Below are positions 62,267 to 64,000 of a DNA stretch of 64,000 nt, in pieces (the first letter of the stretch is position 1; each line of letters starts with the position of its first letter). Below the pieces are notes generated by a model, which was given only the letters and a program-made list of their open reading frames with translations, was not told where the DNA came from and ran no database searches. The stretch is taken from contig NZ_BORP01000005.1 in assembly GCF_018333235.1 (NCBI RefSeq), forward strand, positions 62,001 through 126,000, read 5' to 3'. The position numbers and the translations under genes were made by a program. The stretch is from Ornithinibacillus bavariensis (GTDB lineage: Bacteria; Bacillota; Bacilli; Bacillales; Amphibacillaceae).

Positions 62267-62596
62267 TTACCATTTTGCATCAACCGGAAGATCTTCCTCA
62301 TTTATAAATTCCCAGCTCTCCGTATACTTTCCTTTGGCCAGCACCTTCAAATAAATACCTTGTTCCAAATCTGTACTGGAAGTAAACATTACCTTTCTCT
62401 TTTGACCATCCTCGGTATACCCTGTCAAATTGTATTTAAACCGACCGTTATCCGGTTTAGAAGGTTCATTTACTTCGACGTAAACATATTCTTTCTCATA
62501 AAGAGGGTTAAAGCGATCAAGATCCTCTTTAAACACGAAATACACTCCTGTTAAAATAATGATGACTACAATAGCCCTTAATAGTACCTTTTTCAT
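62267..62596 (-). CDS. yxeA: YxeA family protein
   Basis: A 109-residue protein with an N-terminal signal or anchor helix (about residues 5-22) and a small beta-rich domain, matching YxeA (DUF1093; characteristic KxNPLYxxExVYVxVNxP, GRFKYNLTGYTEDGQ and LKVLAKGKYTESWEFI). In B. subtilis yxeA closes the yxdJKLM-yxeA operon of a peptide-sensing ABC transporter. Here it follows the permease gene by 21 bp, the same order. YxeA proteins are probably secreted or lipid-anchored; their function is unclear. Confidence 0.87.
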   Translation of the reverse strand: MKKVLLRAIVVIIILTGVYFVFKEDLDRFNPLYEKEYVYVEVNEPSKPDNGRFKYNLTGYTEDGQKRKVMFTSSTDLEQGIYLKVLAKGKYTESWEFINEEDLPVDAKW

Positions 62597-62617
62597 AAAG
62601 CATCCTCTCCTTTTTGA

Positions 62618-64000
62618 CTATAGCATCTGGCTTTTAACTATCTTCCGGTAGTAACGAAGTGTTAATACAGCAAATATAAAATAAATCAAGGCGTACATTC
62701 CCATTGCGGTTATTGTCGGTACGGTGATACTAGAAATTACTAGGATAGAAGCGGCCTTAACAGCAAACCACGAATGCAGTAATCCAATCAACAGCGGGAT
62801 AAAGAAAACAAATGCTTGCTTACGAGCAATACCTTTCATAATCATGTTTACATCAAATCCGAGCTGTCGAAGAGTCTTGAAGCTTTGTTTCTCTTGCTCC
62901 GCTTCTGTCATTTGCTTGAAGTATAAGATGCTGCCAGTTGCAATGAGAAAGGCAAGACCGAGAAAAGCTGATATAAAAATAAGTAGACCGAACTTTTGAA
63001 GCGAGTTTTGATATTCCGAATAAAAATCAGGCATGAAGCTGTCTTTTGGTACATACTTTTCGTAAATAGACGAAGCCTGCTCACGTTCCTGTTTATTAGG
63101 AATCAAAAAGGTGTCAAAACGGATTTCTTCAAAGTACTCTGTTTGCTCTCTAATCTCATCTATCGTAGTTTCCGAAGCCAAGAGCTGTAATCCATAAACA
63201 TTGTAATTAATAATATTTTCCAAAATCATGCTACTTATCGGGTAAATATCCGGTTTTCCCTGAAGCTCCAACCACATATCTTGATTAGAACTTTCCGTGT
63301 TCACATCCATAAAGGCTTCAATATTCGCTCTTGCATTGTAAAAGATAACTTCTCCGTTAGACGGCACTTTTAAAACTTTGCCTGTTTGAATAAGCTGCTC
63401 CGCTGGAAGCCATAACAAATCACGGGTTACCCCATCATTTTCAGTCTGAGAGCCATGTATACTGCCTTTTATTCGTAAAGCTTCCACCTGTCCATGTTGG
63501 AAATCAATTCCTTCCTGTTCGAGTTCCAATCGGAAAGCCTCCGCTTCCTGCTCCCTATTCTCAATTAAAAAATCATATGGCATTTGGAGACGTGTGTCTT
63601 GTTCCACTGTATAGTACAGTGAATAAGCAATGGAAACTAGCGTTATTGCCATTGCTGATAGCACCGTAATTAAGGTAAGTGAGCTGGCGTTTGACCGCAT
63701 ACGGTGCATTAGCGGTGCAAGCGACAGACTGTTGTACAGACCAAGCAGACCATTTTTTCGTTTACGGAACCAATAAATGCCCCAGCTAATTGTAACTCGA
63801 AAGACCAAGTAAGTACCTGCTATTGTCGTTGAAAGAACCAACAGCATATTTAAGAATAACTGGTCATTCAACATGTGCCCTGATAATTGATAGCCGAATC
63901 CAATAAGGCTTATACCAAGCAATGCCATGACAGTAGCTAAAAAAGGCCGAGGTTTATTGGGATGCTCCTGTTGCTTGTCTGCTTGAAACAAGTCAAGTAG
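62618..64000 (-). CDS. BceB/YxdM-type ABC transporter permease, N-terminus outside window
   Basis: The C-terminal about 460 residues of an FtsX-like permease. The frame is still open at base 64000, so the start lies beyond the window. Visible are membrane helices around the junction of the N-terminal half, a large extracellular domain of about 200 residues (from about residue 135 of the visible part) and the final FtsX module with three helices. This layout is specific to BceB-type transporters that detect and detoxify antimicrobial peptides with a two-component system. The neighbouring yxeA suggests the YxdM type. ATPase and sensor genes would be to the right of the window. Confidence 0.87.
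   Translation of the reverse strand, partial: LLDLFQADKQQEHPNKPRPFLATVMALLGISLIGFGYQLSGHMLNDQLFLNMLLVLSTTIAGTYLVFRVTISWGIYWFRKRKNGLLGLYNSLSLAPLMHRMRSNASSLTLITVLSAMAITLVSIAYSLYYTVEQDTRLQMPYDFLIENREQEAEAFRLELEQEGIDFQHGQVEALRIKGSIHGSQTENDGVTRDLLWLPAEQLIQTGKVLKVPSNGEVIFYNARANIEAFMDVNTESSNQDMWLELQGKPDIYPISSMILENIINYNVYGLQLLASETTIDEIREQTEYFEEIRFDTFLIPNKQEREQASSIYEKYVPKDSFMPDFYSEYQNSLQKFGLLIFISAFLGLAFLIATGSILYFKQMTEAEQEKQSFKTLRQLGFDVNMIMKGIARKQAFVFFIPLLIGLLHSWFAVKAASILVISSITVPTITAMGMYALIYFIFAVLTLRYYRKIVKSQML

Overview
The window is a chromosomal stretch of a low-GC Gram-positive bacterium of the family Bacillaceae (order Bacillales). The evidence is the AT-rich sequence, strong AGGAGG-type ribosome binding sites, sigma-A promoters, CcpA cre sites, compact intrinsic terminators, and gene families typical of Bacillus and its halotolerant relatives (GlpP, YojN/YojO, YfmR, YbxH, PepV, SigV/RsiV, YxeA beside a BceB-type permease, DUF2187, DUF2500). 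I cannot fix the genus. I saw no rRNA, tRNA, CRISPR array, prophage or insertion sequence.

Layout. 1-4.1 kb (minus strand): glycerol and dihydroxyacetone catabolism, dhaK-dhaL-dhaM then glpF-glpK. glpF has a sigma-A promoter overlapped by a perfect cre site and a leader terminator suited to GlpP antitermination. 4.1-10.9 kb (minus): a probable lysine catabolic operon of aminotransferase, ThDP-dependent decarboxylase-type enzyme, aldehyde dehydrogenase and L-lysine 6-dehydrogenase, followed by an IclR regulator and a DUF3870 protein. A palindrome just downstream of its promoter is a candidate IclR operator. 11.0-13.8 kb (plus): divergent kynU-kynB-kynA, the tryptophan-to-anthranilate pathway. 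13.8-25.3 kb: a secreted DUF5667 protein, a C45 hydrolase, the ABC-F factor YfmR, a P1 peptidase, an RluA-type pseudouridine synthase, an amidase and the MoxR/VWA pair yojN-yojO. 25.3-32.5 kb: an unplaced helical protein, pdxR and pdxS (without pdxT), DUF2500, a YtcJ-type amidohydrolase, a MarR regulator and a TauE/SafE permease. 32.7-37.2 kb: katE, ybxH, a DUF2187 protein, an ArsP-like permease and a CadD-like transporter.

37.2-41.8 kb: an amidohydrolase and a zinc alcohol dehydrogenase sit between two large tandem arrays of the same 52-bp hairpin-containing repeat. 41.8-48.0 kb: pepV-pepF, a TerC/YjbE membrane protein and an accessory FtsH protease. 48.0-52.6 kb (plus): glpP, a second glpK and glpD, again with leader terminators before glpK and glpD. 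Glycerol uptake, phosphorylation, oxidation and the antiterminator that controls them are thus split between the two halves of the window, with two glycerol kinases.

52.6-59.7 kb (minus): an ABC-F ATPase with an attenuator-like leader terminator, then a Hen1/Pnkp RNA-repair cassette and a serine hydrolase. 60-64 kb: a truncated Uma2 gene, the ECF pair sigV-rsiV (lysozyme response in B. subtilis), yxeA and part of a BceB/YxdM-type permease running off the window.

Most striking items: the paired 52-bp arrays, the RNA-repair cassette behind an attenuated ABC-F gene, the ThDP enzyme inside the lysine operon (a candidate 2-oxoadipate decarboxylase), and the duplicated, multiply attenuated glycerol regulon.
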